Assembly: GCA_017468115.1 (NCBI GenBank)
Contig: JAFUJS010000015.1
Location: 18,867-82,866 of the forward strand
Reading direction: 5' to 3'
DNA: 64,000 nucleotides
Source of the DNA: Clostridia bacterium
GTDB lineage: Bacteria > Bacillota_A > Clostridia > Oscillospirales > CAG-272
The position numbers and the translations under genes were made by a program. The notes below the pieces were generated by a model. That model was not told where the DNA came from, searched no databases, and saw only the letters and a program-made list of their open reading frames with translations. Below, one piece after another: positions 6,463 through 15,638 of this stretch (positions are counted from its first letter, which is position 1; every line of letters begins with the position of its first letter).

Positions 6463-9400
6463 ATGCAGATTTCAGAAAAAATTGCATATCTGAGAAAGCA
6501 AAAGGGCTTGTCTCAGGAGCAGCTTGCCATACGCCTGGAGGTATCAAGACAGGCGGTATATAAATGGGAAGCAAATATGAGCCAGCCCGAAATTGATAAG
6601 CTTAAAAAAATAGCAAGAGTTTTCGGTGTCAGCTGCGACGAGCTGCTGGACGACAGCGTAGATATTACAGCACTTTCCGTCAGCGAGGAGGTAGAAAACA
6701 CTCTACCACCTACCGAGGAGCCACCGCCTGCACCACCCCAGCCCGAAGAAAAAAAGCCATTTAATCTTAAGGTGCTTATTATTACACTTTCTATTGTAGC
6801 AGGAGTGTTAACAATATGCGGTGCAATATTCTTCGGAATACTTCTATATAACTCTATTAGCAATTATACCGATGACTATTTAGTATCAATTAATGGCGTA
6901 ACTATGTATGTTGAATCGGGACAAAAGCTAAATAAGCCACAGGACCCGCAAAAGCAGGGCTATACCTTTGTGGGCTGGTATAACAATGATAAGGAATGGA
7001 ATTTTGAAACAGATACAGTAAGCGAAAATATAAGCCTTACACCTATGTGGAGTGCGAATGTCAACACACTCAAAATCAATCGAAATGACGGCACAAGCAG
7101 CGCAAATATCTTTCAGGTTGCAACCGATGAGTATTTTCCGCTTGGCAATAATAGCATACAAAGAACAGGCTACGTGCTAAAGGGCTACTCGACCACGCCA
7201 AGCGGTTCTGCTCAATATTCAAAGAACGGCGATTATAAAATGGGCGCAGAGGACACAACTCTTTATGCAATTTGGCAGGAAAGAGAGTACACCGTCAGCT
7301 ATACGCTAAACGGGGGAGAAAATTCAGACAGTAACCCTGATTACATAAGCTTCAACCAAAGCCTTGAGCTCGGCGACCCACAAAGAAGAGGCTACGAGTT
7401 TTCAGGCTGGTTCTACCAAAACACAGATACAAGGGTTACAAAGCTTGACGGTAGCCTTGCTAAGGACATAACCCTAGAGGCAAGATGGACGGTTATTAAT
7501 TATAAAATTACCTACCATCTAATCTATAATGGCGTTGAAAATCTGAATGCTGACACCTATACAGTAAATGATAGCTTTGAATTTAATGCTCCATCAAAGG
7601 CAGGCTACGAATTTAAGGCTTGGTGCAGCGACAAATACTACTACAATGAGGTTACAGGAATTAAAGAGGGCACCACAGGCGACATAGATATTTACGCCGC
7701 TTGGGTACAGCTGAGATACCCGATTACCTATCATCTTCTTTGCGATGAGGTTACGTCCTCCTATCCCACCAAGGAATACTACACAGCCGAGGACTCCTTC
7801 TATCTTGAGGAGCCAACCAGAGAGGATTATGACTTTGTGGGCTGGTACAGAACACCGAGCTTTCTAGGCTCCTCTGTTTGGTATATTGGCAGCGGCACAA
7901 CAGGCGCAATGAACCTTTATGCAAGATGGTCTGCAAAAAACTACATTATTACTTATAACGTAGACTCACAAACCACAATTTCAACCAGACTTGATACATA
8001 CACAGTAAACGACTATGTGGAGCTTGAAATTCCTCAAAAGGAAAATCATACCTTCCTTGGCTGGTATGAGGATTCTGCGCTAACCAAAAAAATCACGTCC
8101 ATTGAGGTTGGTACTAGGGGCAACAAGACCCTTTACCCTAAGTGGGCTGAAAAAGCAGAGTTTATTTACGAAAAGAAAAACGACAACTACGTATTGGTTA
8201 AATACGAGGGAACAGACAAAACCGTTACAGTTCCAAGCACATATGAAAAGCTTCCCGTTGCAAGCATAGCCGAGGGCGCATTTTTTGGAAACACCACCCT
8301 TGAAACAGTAATTCTTACAGGCGTTACAAGCATTGAGAAAAATGCATTCTACGGCTGTACAGCATTAAAGAGGGTTGAAATTCCATCAACCACCACAAGC
8401 ATAAATGAGCTTGCCTTTGACGGCTCAAATGCAATTACAGAGTTTGTGGTAAGCACCTCTAACACGCAGTATACATCATATAACGGAAGCCTATATACCT
8501 ATTACACCGATATGTATACAGGTGTAAAGGGCTGCCGTCTTGTAAGATACGCAGTAGGTAAATCTGACACCACCTACAACGCCCCGACAGAGGCATCTCT
8601 TACAAAGATTTTCCCATACGCCTTTAAGGACGCAAAGCTTACCTCTGTTAAGCTGGCTGACGGAATAGGAGCTATCGAAAAGTATGCTTTCTATAATTGC
8701 ACAGCTCTTGTGGAAATAGACTTTGGCGAGGGTGTTGACTATATTGGCGCCTCTGCCTTTGAAAATTGTCAAAATCTTAAGAGCGTAAAGCTTAATACAT
8801 ACAAAATATGGTCCATCGGCAACTATGCTTTCAAGGGCTGCAAGGCTCTTTTGAGCGTTGAAATTGTCGGAGATGTTGCCGGAGAGGTAGGCTATGAGGT
8901 ATTTGCAGACTGCACAAGCCTTCAGAGCTTCTTAGTTAACGGTTCGGGCAAGACGCTTGGCACAAGCACCTTTAAAAATTGCACCGGCCTTGCAAGCATA
9001 ACCTTCCCAAGCGGAATGGAAGAAATCGGAAACGAAATGTTCTACGGCTGTACCTCCCTTAGCCGAGTTGTCATTCCAAGCACAGTAACAGCAATTTTGC
9101 CTAACGCATTTTTGTTCTGTGATAGCTTAAGTGATGTAAGCCTTTCGGCAGACAACACCTGGTACGCAGGCGAATACGAGCTAAATGAAAGCGAAATAAG
9201 CGACAGACAAGTCCTTGCCGGGCTTCTTACAGAAGACTATTCCGCTTACAGGTGGCAAATTGATGAGGCGCCTGCAATTGACAAAGAAATAAAATATTCA
9301 TACAGCGATAAGCTGGGCGGCTATGTGCTTACCTATATAGGCGCAGATGTGAATATACTCATTGTTAACGACAGCTATAACGGCAAGCCCATTGTTGCAA

Positions 9401-10803
9401 TTGGAGAGGGCGTGGCTGCAAATCATATGAAGCTGACTACCGTTAGCATAGGTGCCAACGTAAAATACATTTACTCGAAGGCGTTTATCAATTGCAGCGT
9501 ATTAAATCAGCTTAGCATTTCTGACAATGTTGAATTTATCGGCAAGGATGCCTTCTTGAATTGTGATAGTATAGAGGATGTCTATATGAAAGCAGGCTAT
9601 GTATGGAAGGTAGCGGACAAATATATAACCATAAATAACGAAAACGCCATTACATCCCTTAAGGAGAATCAAGGCGCAGAGTGGCACAGAATGACAGAGG
9701 AAATGAGCTTTGTGCTAAACGAGGCAGGGGATGGATATATACTTACCTATGTAAGTAAGTACTCGGCTAATGTTACAGTTCCAAATGAGCATAATGGCTT
9801 GCCTGTGATTGAAATTGCAGAGGGCGCCTTTAAGGACTGCACAGAGCTTACTAAGGTAGTCGTTGGCGAAAGCGTTAAGACGATAAGACAAAAGGCGTTT
9901 GAAAATTGCCCACTTCTTGAGGAAATAGTCCTACCTGTGTCTGTAATTACCATAGAAAAGGACGCATTCTATGGCGTTACATTTGCCTTGGTTAATTGCG
10001 AGGCAGAGGAAGAGGGGACACTTTGGGCAGACGGCTGGATTAATGAAAATACCAATGCAATATACTACGGCTCGTTCCCTTGCGTAGACAGCGATGGACA
10101 CAGCTGGGGCGAGTGGGTTGATTATACCGAACCCACCTGTGAGGACCTTGGTTATTCAAAGCGCACCTGCACAAAATGTATGAGCAATCAATCAAAGCCA
10201 ACAAAAATGAATCTTTCCACAACCGGTCATAGCTGGGGTGCATGGCAAACCACGGATGCTACCTGCACCGAGGGAGAGATAACACAGCGAAAGTGCTCTA
10301 CCTGTCAGCAGGTTGAGAAAAGAACACTTTCAAGTGCTCTTGGACATAGCTACGTCACCAATAGCTACGAAAATGGACAAATAAAGAAAAGATGCGAAAG
10401 ATGCTATAATACCTTTGGCTTTGAGGTTAAGGATTGGCTACCCGAAGAAAATATTCAAATAGAGGGTAACTATATTGGCGATGTATCCGGCTTGGCTGAT
10501 GGCGATTATGATAATGTAGCCATTGCCACCAAGGGTGATGGAGCGGTTACAATTACTGCTCGCAATGCAAGAGACGACATTGATTATATCTACATCAAAA
10601 TAGTAGGCGGTGTAAAATGCACGGTTTACCTGATAACAGGCGAAACCGAGACATTTGAGTGCAGAACGGAAACCAGCGAGGAAATACTAATAAATACGGG
10701 TAAAATGTCGAAGGATTTTGATAGTGTACGTATAGTTATTGAAGCCTCCGCGCCCTCCGATGCGGTTTACGAAATAGATCTGCTTACGGAAATAGCATAT
10801 TAA
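6463..10803 (+). CDS. Xre HTH + membrane segment + InlB-type and BspA LRR repeats, giant one-component receptor-like protein
   Basis: 1446 residues, single uninterrupted frame, ATG after AAAGGAG. Residues about 3-64 are a Cro/C1-type HTH (LSQEQLAIRLEVSRQAVYKW). A Pro/Glu-rich linker covers about 84-98. One hydrophobic helix lies at about 100-131. From about 145 to 560 there are roughly six InlB B-type repeats, each with a GY.F.GWY-type core followed by LY..W. Residues about 565-1200 are BspA-type leucine-rich repeats (I...AF..C..L..V.IP). Near 1215-1310 are Cys/His-rich repeats of the HSWGEW...C..C kind, then a beta-rich end. The membrane helix places the HTH in the cytoplasm and about 1300 residues outside. 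An extracellular adhesion or sensing part joined to a DNA-binding domain is unusual; direct signalling is inference. Confidence 0.85.
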   Translation: MQISEKIAYLRKQKGLSQEQLAIRLEVSRQAVYKWEANMSQPEIDKLKKIARVFGVSCDELLDDSVDITALSVSEEVENTLPPTEEPPPAPPQPEEKKPFNLKVLIITLSIVAGVLTICGAIFFGILLYNSISNYTDDYLVSINGVTMYVESGQKLNKPQDPQKQGYTFVGWYNNDKEWNFETDTVSENISLTPMWSANVNTLKINRNDGTSSANIFQVATDEYFPLGNNSIQRTGYVLKGYSTTPSGSAQYSKNGDYKMGAEDTTLYAIWQEREYTVSYTLNGGENSDSNPDYISFNQSLELGDPQRRGYEFSGWFYQNTDTRVTKLDGSLAKDITLEARWTVINYKITYHLIYNGVENLNADTYTVNDSFEFNAPSKAGYEFKAWCSDKYYYNEVTGIKEGTTGDIDIYAAWVQLRYPITYHLLCDEVTSSYPTKEYYTAEDSFYLEEPTREDYDFVGWYRTPSFLGSSVWYIGSGTTGAMNLYARWSAKNYIITYNVDSQTTISTRLDTYTVNDYVELEIPQKENHTFLGWYEDSALTKKITSIEVGTRGNKTLYPKWAEKAEFIYEKKNDNYVLVKYEGTDKTVTVPSTYEKLPVASIAEGAFFGNTTLETVILTGVTSIEKNAFYGCTALKRVEIPSTTTSINELAFDGSNAITEFVVSTSNTQYTSYNGSLYTYYTDMYTGVKGCRLVRYAVGKSDTTYNAPTEASLTKIFPYAFKDAKLTSVKLADGIGAIEKYAFYNCTALVEIDFGEGVDYIGASAFENCQNLKSVKLNTYKIWSIGNYAFKGCKALLSVEIVGDVAGEVGYEVFADCTSLQSFLVNGSGKTLGTSTFKNCTGLASITFPSGMEEIGNEMFYGCTSLSRVVIPSTVTAILPNAFLFCDSLSDVSLSADNTWYAGEYELNESEISDRQVLAGLLTEDYSAYRWQIDEAPAIDKEIKYSYSDKLGGYVLTYIGADVNILIVNDSYNGKPIVAIGEGVAANHMKLTTVSIGANVKYIYSKAFINCSVLNQLSISDNVEFIGKDAFLNCDSIEDVYMKAGYVWKVADKYITINNENAITSLKENQGAEWHRMTEEMSFVLNEAGDGYILTYVSKYSANVTVPNEHNGLPVIEIAEGAFKDCTELTKVVVGESVKTIRQKAFENCPLLEEIVLPVSVITIEKDAFYGVTFALVNCEAEEEGTLWADGWINENTNAIYYGSFPCVDSDGHSWGEWVDYTEPTCEDLGYSKRTCTKCMSNQSKPTKMNLSTTGHSWGAWQTTDATCTEGEITQRKCSTCQQVEKRTLSSALGHSYVTNSYENGQIKKRCERCYNTFGFEVKDWLPEENIQIEGNYIGDVSGLADGDYDNVAIATKGDGAVTITARNARDDIDYIYIKIVGGVKCTVYLITGETETFECRTETSEEILINTGKMSKDFDSVRIVIEASAPSDAVYEIDLLTEIAY

Positions 10804-10808
10804 ACAAT

Positions 10809-10840
10809 AAAGAAAGGGCATAAAACCCCTTTCTTTTTTT
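10809..10840 (+). terminator. Rho-independent terminator
   Basis: AAAGAAAGGG pairs with CCCTTTCTTT around a short loop, with a T-run. It ends the receptor-like gene. Confidence 0.8.
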
Positions 10841-10846
10841 CATTTA

Positions 10847-10875
10847 TTGACACATGCGCTATATTATGTTAAAAT
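10847..10875 (+). promoter_or_regulatory. Promoter of the U32 peptidase gene
   Basis: TTGACA (10847-10852), 17 nt, TAAAAT (10870-10875). Confidence 0.75.
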
Positions 10876-10904
10876 AAATAGGATAATAATTCTAGGAGAT
10901 AACG

Positions 10905-12140
10905 ATGAAGGAATTACTTTGCCCTGCTGGCAATTTTGAAAAAATGAAGGCGGCAATACTTTACGGTGCAGATGCGGTTTATCTTGCCTCTGATATGTTT
11001 GGTATGCGTGCCGCTGCCGACAACTTTACACTTGAGGAGCTGGAAGAGGCGGTAAAATACGCACACGCCCACGGGGTAAAGCTGTATGTTACTGTAAATA
11101 CAATGCCCCACACCGCGGAATATGAAAGACTTAAAAAATACCTGAAGCGCTACGACGAAATCGGTGTTGATGCCCTCATAATTTCAGACCTTGGTGTGTT
11201 TCAGCTTACAAGAGAGCTAATTCCCAATATGGAAATTCATGTTTCCACCCAAGCCAGCATTGTTTCTGCATATACAGCCACAGCCTGGCATAAAATGGGA
11301 GCAAAGCGTGTTGTTTTAGCAAGGGAGCTTTCTCTTGAGGAAATTAACGAGATAAGAAGAAATACTCCAAAGGAGCTGGAGCTGGAATGCTTTATTCATG
11401 GCTCAATGTGTATTTCATATAGTGGCAGATGCCTGCTTTCCAATTTTTACACAGGAAGAGATGCAAACCGTGGCGCCTGCGCCCAGCCCTGCCGTTGGAA
11501 TTATACAAACGCATTGCCCCTTGCCTTTGCAGAGGAAAAGCGCCTTGACTCCCCACTTAACATAGAGGAATATAAGGAAGGCTCCTTTGTTATGTCCTCT
11601 AAAGATATGTGTATGATTGAGCATATTCCAAAGCTTATGGAAAGCGGAATAGACAGCTTCAAAATCGAGGGAAGAATGAAAAGCGCATACTACACAGCCA
11701 TTTGCGCAAATACTTATAAAATGGCAATGAATGAGTATCTTGAAAATCCTCAGGGCTACGAATATAACCCGCTTTGGCTAAGAGAGCTGGAAAGCGTAAG
11801 CCATAGAGAATACGCAACAGGCTTTTACTTTGACAACCCGATGGATAACCCTCAAACGGTTACCCAAAACGGCTATCTTAGGGAAAAGGCATACTTGTGT
11901 GTTGCCACGGGAGAAAGTGATGGCGAGTACTACTATTTTACCCAAAGAAACAAGGTTTCGGCGGGGGACGTGTGCGAAATTATCACTCCGGGCAAGACAG
12001 GCAGATGCTTCCGGGTTGACAAGCTATATAACGAAAATGGCGAGGAAATACCCTCTGCGCCACACCCATCTATGACCTTTAAGATGAAGGTGCCATATGA
12101 GGTTAAGGCAGGAGATATTATACGCTCGTCAGAAAGGTAA
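10905..12140 (+). CDS. U32-family protein, TrhP/RlhA type (RNA hydroxylation)
   Basis: 411 residues, starting MKELLCPAGNFEK, the standard U32 beginning. The U32 signature with ECFIHGSMCISYSGRC lies at about residues 160-176, followed by CAQPCRW, giving the conserved cysteines that can bind an iron-sulfur cluster. Family members are annotated as collagenase-like peptidases, but the characterised relatives TrhP/YrrN-YrrO and RlhA act in prephenate-dependent hydroxylation of tRNA U34 or 23S rRNA. Many Clostridia have this same length. It is followed 3 nt later by uppP, so the two share a transcript. Which RNA it modifies cannot be read from the sequence. Confidence 0.88.
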   Translation: MKELLCPAGNFEKMKAAILYGADAVYLASDMFGMRAAADNFTLEELEEAVKYAHAHGVKLYVTVNTMPHTAEYERLKKYLKRYDEIGVDALIISDLGVFQLTRELIPNMEIHVSTQASIVSAYTATAWHKMGAKRVVLARELSLEEINEIRRNTPKELELECFIHGSMCISYSGRCLLSNFYTGRDANRGACAQPCRWNYTNALPLAFAEEKRLDSPLNIEEYKEGSFVMSSKDMCMIEHIPKLMESGIDSFKIEGRMKSAYYTAICANTYKMAMNEYLENPQGYEYNPLWLRELESVSHREYATGFYFDNPMDNPQTVTQNGYLREKAYLCVATGESDGEYYYFTQRNKVSAGDVCEIITPGKTGRCFRVDKLYNENGEEIPSAPHPSMTFKMKVPYEVKAGDIIRSSER

Positions 12141-12143
12141 CAA

Positions 12144-12986
12144 ATGGAATTTATAGAAATCCTAAAGGCAATTTTTATCGGCATTGTGCAGGGTATTACC
12201 GAATGGCTACCTGTTTCCAGCACAGGCCATATGATAATTGCCAACGAGTTTATAAAGCTGAATATCAGCGATGAGTGCTGGAACCTTTTTGAGGTTATCA
12301 CACAGCTAGGCTCGATTTTAGCAGTAATTATTATTTTCTTTGATAAGCTAAACCCTTGGTCGAAAAATAAAACCCCGGAGCTTAAAAAGAAAACCTGGAG
12401 TCTGTGGCTTAAGGTTATCGTTGCAGTTTTACCTGCCGCCGTTATCGGCATCATTTTTGAGGACCTGCTTGACCAATACCTGTACAACTTTATAACCGTT
12501 TCCATTGCCCTTGTTGTTTATGGCATTTTGTTTATAGTTATTGAGCGCCTTAACAAAAAAAGGGAAATGAAATACACAGACGTTTACGACATAGATTACC
12601 CAACAGCCCTTAAAATCGGTTGCTTCCAGGTTCTTTCCTTGATTCCCGGTACATCTCGCTCCGGCTCCACAATCCTTGGCGCATCTGTTGTCAAGGTTTC
12701 AAGAACTGCCGCGGCTGAATTTTCCTTCTTCCTTGCAATTCCCGTTATGCTTGGTGCAAGCGGCTTGAAGGTGGTTAAGTTCTTGGCCGACGGACATAGC
12801 CTGAATGTAACAGAAATTGCTGTTTTAATTGCAGGCACCATTACCGCCTTTGTAATTTCACTCTTTGTAATTAAGCTTCTTATGGCGTTTGTTAAAAATC
12901 ATAGCTTCGAAAGCTTTGGCTGGTACAGAATTGCTCTTGGCGTGATTTTGATAGGCTACTATGTAGTAAGATATGTTATACTGTAA
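12144..12986 (+). CDS. uppP: Undecaprenyl-diphosphatase
   Basis: 280 residues, multi-pass membrane protein with about eight helices. It removes a phosphate from undecaprenyl diphosphate so the lipid carrier for peptidoglycan precursors is recycled. It also gives bacitracin tolerance. Both family motifs are present: GITEWLPVSSTGH at residues 16-28 (catalytic Glu and Ser region) and PGTSRSGSTI near 170. Length is typical for BacA/UppP. It follows the U32 gene by 3 nt. Confidence 0.95.
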   Translation: MEFIEILKAIFIGIVQGITEWLPVSSTGHMIIANEFIKLNISDECWNLFEVITQLGSILAVIIIFFDKLNPWSKNKTPELKKKTWSLWLKVIVAVLPAAVIGIIFEDLLDQYLYNFITVSIALVVYGILFIVIERLNKKREMKYTDVYDIDYPTALKIGCFQVLSLIPGTSRSGSTILGASVVKVSRTAAAEFSFFLAIPVMLGASGLKVVKFLADGHSLNVTEIAVLIAGTITAFVISLFVIKLLMAFVKNHSFESFGWYRIALGVILIGYYVVRYVIL

Positions 12987-13004
12987 AAAAATTTCAAATA
13001 TCTA

Positions 13005-13033
13005 TTGATAAATAGATAAAAATGTGATATATT
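13005..13033 (+). promoter_or_regulatory. pgk promoter
   Basis: TTGATA (13005-13010), 17 nt, TATATT (13028-13033) with an extended TGA before the -10. Confidence 0.65.
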
Positions 13034-13067
13034 ATATGCGAAAAATAAAAAATAGGAGATAAATAAA

Positions 13068-14369
13068 ATGACCTACAACAAGAAAACTATTGAAGACGTA
13101 AACGTACAAGGCGCAAGAGTTCTTGTAAGATGCGACTTCAACGTTCCAATGAAGGACGGCAAAATCACAAGCGATAAGAGAATTATCGGCGCACTTCCAA
13201 CAATCAAGTATCTACTTGACAACGGCGCAAAGGTTGTTCTTTGCTCCCACATGGGTAAGCCACACAGCATTCTTACAGAGGGCTTTGGTCTTACTAAGAA
13301 GGAAAAGAAAAAGGTTGAGGAGCTTCCTGAGGCAGAAAGAGAAGCAGCTACAAAGGAGCTTCTTGCTAAGGCTCTTGTAGACGACAAGAAAAAGCTTACA
13401 CTTAAGCCGGTTGCAGACAGACTTAACGAGCTTCTTGGCGAGGGCACAGTTGTGTTCGCTGAGGATATCGTTGGCGATGATGCAAAGGCTAAGGTTGCAG
13501 CTCTCGAGGCTGGCAAGGCAGTTCTTTTGGAGAATGTTCGTTTCGACGCTAGAGAAACAAAGAACAATCTTGACTTTGCAAAGGAGCTTGCTTCCTATGC
13601 AGATATCTATGTAAACGACGCATTTGGTACAGCACATCGTGCACACGCAACAACAGCTGGTGTTGCTGAGTACCTTCCTGCAGTTTGCGGTTACCTCATT
13701 CAGAAGGAAATCGGTGTTATGGGTAAGGCTCTTGCTGACCCTGCTCGTCCATTCGTTGCAATCCTTGGCGGCGCTAAGGTTTCTGACAAAATCGGCGTTA
13801 TCAACAACCTTATCGAAAAGGTTGACACACTTATCATCGGCGGCGGTATGGCTTACACCTTCTTCAAGGCTCTTGGCTACAATGTTGGTACATCTCTCTG
13901 TGAGGACGACAAGGTAGAGCTTGCAAAGGAAATGATGGACAAGGCAGCTGCTAAGGGCGTTAAGTTCCTAATCCCTGTTGACAATAAGCTTGGTAAGGAA
14001 TATGACGAGAACACAGAATCCAAGTTCTGCAGCTCCAACGAAATTCCTGACGGCTGGATGGGTCTTGACATCGGTCCTAAGACTCAGGAGCTTTTTGCAA
14101 GCGCAATTAAGGGCGCAGGCACAGTAGTTTGGAACGGTCCTATGGGCGTTTCCGAGTGGAAGAACTTTGCTGCAGGTACTGAGGCAGTTGCTAATGCAGT
14201 TGCTGAAAGCGGTGCTATTTCCATTATCGGTGGTGGCGACTCTGCTGCTGCAGTTGAAAAGCTCGGCTTTGCTGACAAGATGACACACATCTCCACAGGT
14301 GGTGGCGCATCGCTCGAGTTCCTTGAGGGTCTTGAGCTCCCGGGTATTGCTTGCCTACAAGATAAATAA
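13068..14369 (+). CDS. pgk: Phosphoglycerate kinase
   Basis: 433 residues. It catalyses the ATP-forming step of lower glycolysis (1,3-bisphosphoglycerate + ADP). The N-terminal signature [12 protein letters not shown] is present, as are HRAHAT and the C-terminal [15 protein letters not shown]. Usual length is 390-400, and the excess is a Lys/Glu-rich insertion of about 35 residues (about 68-105) between the HMGKP substrate loop and the SLKPV-like strand. Codon use is strongly biased (ctt, gct, gac, aag), as expected for a highly expressed gene. tpiA follows after 120 nt. Confidence 0.97.
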   Translation: MTYNKKTIEDVNVQGARVLVRCDFNVPMKDGKITSDKRIIGALPTIKYLLDNGAKVVLCSHMGKPHSILTEGFGLTKKEKKKVEELPEAEREAATKELLAKALVDDKKKLTLKPVADRLNELLGEGTVVFAEDIVGDDAKAKVAALEAGKAVLLENVRFDARETKNNLDFAKELASYADIYVNDAFGTAHRAHATTAGVAEYLPAVCGYLIQKEIGVMGKALADPARPFVAILGGAKVSDKIGVINNLIEKVDTLIIGGGMAYTFFKALGYNVGTSLCEDDKVELAKEMMDKAAAKGVKFLIPVDNKLGKEYDENTESKFCSSNEIPDGWMGLDIGPKTQELFASAIKGAGTVVWNGPMGVSEWKNFAAGTEAVANAVAESGAISIIGGGDSAAAVEKLGFADKMTHISTGGGASLEFLEGLELPGIACLQDK

Positions 14370-14378
14370 TAATCATTT

Positions 14379-14415
14379 ATGTATGCAGGCGTAAAAACCC
14401 TGCATACATTGATTT
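14379..14415 (+). terminator. Hairpin between pgk and tpiA, probably a partial terminator
   Basis: ATGTATGCAGG (14379-14389) pairs perfectly with CCTGCATACAT (14399-14409). The following T-run is interrupted (TGATTTTATT), so read-through into tpiA is likely. Confidence 0.5.
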
Positions 14416-14489
14416 TATTGGCTTTTTAGCTATCTTATCAACAAATTTACATATGAACAACTATTAATATGAATACGGAGAAATAAAAA

Positions 14490-15245
14490 ATGAGAAGAAA
14501 AGTTATTGCAGGAAACTGGAAAATGAATATGACTCCAAGCCAGGCTAAGGCTCTTATTGAGGAGACAAAGCCACTTGTTGCAGGTAAGGATAATTGCGAC
14601 ATTATCTTCTGTGTACCATTCGTTGACATCTACGCAGCACAAGAGGCTGCAAAGGGCTCCAACATCAAAATCGGTGCAGAGAATGTTCACTTTGCTGAAA
14701 AGGGCGCTTACACTGGCGAAATTTCCGCAGAGATGCTTAAGGAGTGTGGCGTTCAGTACGTTATTATCGGCCACAGCGAGAGAAGACAATACTTTGGCGA
14801 AACTGATGAAACAGTAAACCTCAGAACAAAGGCAGCTCTTAATGCTGGTCTTACAGTTATCCTTTGCCTCGGCGAGGTTAAGGACGAAAGACTCAACGGC
14901 ATTACAGACGAGGTTGTTTCTATGCAAACAAAGCTTGCTCTTAAGGACGTAACTGCTGAGCAGCTTAAGAACGTAATCATCGCATACGAGCCGGTATGGG
15001 CTATCGGTACAGGTCTTACTGCTACACCTGAGCAGGCTGACGAAACCTGTGGCACAATCAGAAACACAATCAAGTCCCTCTATGGCGATAAAGCAGCTGA
15101 GGAAATCACCATTCAATACGGTGGCTCCATGAACGCAGCAAATGCAGCAGAGCTTCTTGCTAAGGAGAATGTTGACGGCGGTCTTATCGGCGGCGCATCT
15201 TTAAAGGCTAAGGATTTTTCAATTATCGTTTCCGCCGCTCAGTAA
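14490..15245 (+). CDS. tpiA: Triose-phosphate isomerase
   Basis: 251 residues, full length. It interconverts dihydroxyacetone phosphate and glyceraldehyde 3-phosphate. Visible catalytic residues are Lys in GNWKMN (residue about 12), His in IIGHSERR (about 95), and Glu in AYEPVWAIGTG (about 167). The C-terminal phosphate loop GGSMNAANA and GGLIGGASL are intact. The ATG follows GGAG. It sits downstream of pgk and shares its codon bias. Confidence 0.97.
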   Translation: MRRKVIAGNWKMNMTPSQAKALIEETKPLVAGKDNCDIIFCVPFVDIYAAQEAAKGSNIKIGAENVHFAEKGAYTGEISAEMLKECGVQYVIIGHSERRQYFGETDETVNLRTKAALNAGLTVILCLGEVKDERLNGITDEVVSMQTKLALKDVTAEQLKNVIIAYEPVWAIGTGLTATPEQADETCGTIRNTIKSLYGDKAAEEITIQYGGSMNAANAAELLAKENVDGGLIGGASLKAKDFSIIVSAAQ

Positions 15246-15368
15246 TTGACGCACAACAAGCTACGAAATACGTCGTTGCTTCGCACATACGACCTTGACG
15301 TACACTAAGTACGCCGTCGTCTGCATGCTTACGATGCGCCTAGTCTTTCTTGCTTCTTGGGTGTCAAT
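15245..15368. repeat. GC-rich palindromic intergenic element
   Basis: The segment begins ATTGAC and ends GTCAAT and is noticeably more GC-rich and CG-rich than its surroundings. It contains further inverted pieces (GACGTAC with GTACGCCGTC around 15290-15325, plus GCATGC). It has no open reading frame and no ribosome binding site. It looks like an inserted palindromic repeat, but no second copy is in this window. The rest of 15369-15626 holds a terminator and a promoter only. Confidence 0.45.
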
Positions 15369-15441
15369 GTAAAAAAGGTTCTAACTTCCAATTGAGCCTT
15401 AATAAGCCTCGAGCTTCTAAGATTCAAACATTTATGTGAAT

Positions 15442-15470
15442 AAAAAAGGGTGCCTAGGCATCCTTTTTTT
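15442..15470 (+). terminator. Rho-independent terminator
   Basis: AAAAAAGGGTGCC pairs with GGCATCCTTTTTTT. It probably ends the tpiA transcript. Confidence 0.75.
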
Positions 15471-15546
15471 GTGTAATTTTGTTTTAACTACGATAAAAAG
15501 GGTTAAAAAGTTGTGCAATTTAGCTAAATTTGTGCATATTGCTATG

Positions 15547-15575
15547 TTGACAAATATTTTATATAATGCTATAAT
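15547..15575 (+). promoter_or_regulatory. Promoter of the secreted BspA-like gene
   Basis: Perfect TTGACA (15547-15552), 17 nt, perfect TATAAT (15570-15575). Confidence 0.85.
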
Positions 15576-15638
15576 TAATCTGTAAGATTATATTTTTATA
15601 ATATAAATCTATCCTTTTTAACCTAAATGGGGTGTGTA

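Noticed and set aside
14430..15116. 228-codon minus-strand frame opposite tpiA
   Set aside because: tpiA is certain and fills the same bases; the frame results from its codon bias.
15245..15368. Insertion sequence downstream of tpiA
   Set aside because: There is no transposase frame; the size and structure fit only a small palindromic repeat.
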